Positions 5,653 to 5,830 of a stretch of DNA of 5,830 bases are shown here, piece after piece. The notes below the pieces were generated by a model. It saw only the letters and a program-made list of their open reading frames with translations. It had not been told where the DNA came from and searched no databases. A program made the translations under genes and the position numbers. The DNA comes from an uncultured Haemophilus sp. (lineage in GTDB: Bacteria > Pseudomonadota > Gammaproteobacteria > Enterobacterales > Pasteurellaceae): assembly GCF_905207935.1 (NCBI RefSeq), contig NZ_CAJLNI010000114.1, positions 1-5,830 on the forward strand, read 5' to 3'. How positions within the stretch are numbered: the stretch's first letter is position 1; the number at the start of each line of letters is the position of its first letter.

Positions 5653-5682
5653 TTGTCGTATTAACGCTCAAATGCATATAAC
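5653..5682 (+). promoter_or_regulatory. Possible promoter for the gene starting at 5784
   Basis: TTGTCG (5653-5658, 4/6), an 18-nt spacer and TATAAC (5677-5682, 5/6). This would give a leader of about 95 nt. The rest of the 188-base gap (5596-5783) shows no gene, RNA or recognisable operator. Confidence 0.35.
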
Positions 5683-5783
5683 AATTTCAAATCCCATCCA
5701 TAATTGCATTGGTAATCCCCTTATTTTATGGGTAAACTAAGGCGGTTTGATGTGGATCTTCTTAAAGTTTAGCTTGTAATAAA

Positions 5784-5830
5784 ATGAAAAAAATTTCGTT
5801 AAAAATAACCGCACTTTTGCTTGGATGGAT
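5784..5830 (+). CDS. Start of a probable exported protein, 3'-truncated by window edge
   Basis: An ATG opens a frame reading MKKISLKITALLLGW before the window ends. Two lysines, a third basic residue and a hydrophobic stretch look like the n- and h-regions of a Sec signal peptide. The hydrophobic segment uses the uptake signal complement ACCGCACTT for T-A-L, a common arrangement in Haemophilus exported proteins. No good ribosome binding site is visible: upstream is TTTAGCTTGTAATAAA. With 15 codons, neither family nor full signal peptide can be confirmed. Confidence 0.55.
   Translation, partial: MKKISLKITALLLGW
5808..5816 (-). repeat. DNA uptake signal sequence (extended type)
   Basis: On the minus strand, exact AAGTGCGGT is followed by TATTTTTAACG and then AAATTTTTTT: one of the two best matches here to the extended signal with two AT-rich tracts. 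It lies in the signal-peptide codons of the gene starting at 5784. Confidence 0.93.

Noticed and set aside
5671..5700. tRNA-like T-loop (TTTCAAATCCC) in the gap after dtd
   Set aside because: No matching T-stem, anticodon arm or acceptor stem could be found around it.
1..5830. Mobile element, CRISPR array, toxin-antitoxin or defence system
   Set aside because: No transposase, integrase, regularly spaced repeats or small toxin-antitoxin pair was seen; every long frame is a widespread chromosomal family or a shadow of one.

Overview
The window looks like ordinary chromosomal backbone of a Pasteurellaceae bacterium, most likely a Haemophilus of the H. influenzae / H. parainfluenzae type. The main sign is seven exact copies of the DNA uptake signal core AAGTGCGGT (or its complement), several with the AT-rich flank of the extended signal. 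No copy of the Actinobacillus-type core (ACAAGCGGT) was seen. Base composition is AT-rich, judged by eye, and the proteins are closely related to E. coli and H. influenzae families. I saw no mobile element, CRISPR array, rRNA, convincing tRNA or phage gene.

Layout. Positions 1-723 (+) hold the 3' part of a shikimate dehydrogenase-like gene whose start lies left of the window. It converges on a two-gene minus-strand unit: a YjgR/HerA-type ATPase (3077-1578) followed by udp, uridine phosphorylase (1528-770). The two converging units share one hairpin terminator at about 724-760, built from an inverted pair of uptake-signal sequences. A 122-base divergent intergenic region (3078-3199) carries a good minus-strand promoter for yjgR and a TATAAT box for the plus-strand unit.

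The plus-strand unit is four tightly packed genes: yiiM (MOSC-domain protein), ychJ (SEC-C zinc-motif protein), yihY (six-helix inner-membrane protein) and dtd (D-aminoacyl-tRNA deacylase). Their junctions are a 1-nt gap, a 1-nt overlap (TAATG) and a 4-nt overlap (ATGA), so co-transcription and translational coupling are likely. After dtd comes a 188-base AT-rich gap with weak hairpins and a possible promoter, then the first 15 codons of a gene with a signal-peptide-like start that runs off the right edge.

The clear functions are housekeeping: pyrimidine nucleoside salvage (Udp), clearing of D-aminoacyl-tRNA (Dtd), probable detoxification of N-hydroxylated compounds (YiiM), and a secondary shikimate dehydrogenase-like oxidoreductase. 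YjgR, YchJ and YihY are widespread but poorly characterised. I found no evidence of a new defence or mobile system. The most interesting observations concern uptake signals that double as regulatory DNA: a bidirectional terminator, a -35 element, an intercistronic hairpin, and recurrent T-A-L or S-A-V codon triplets.
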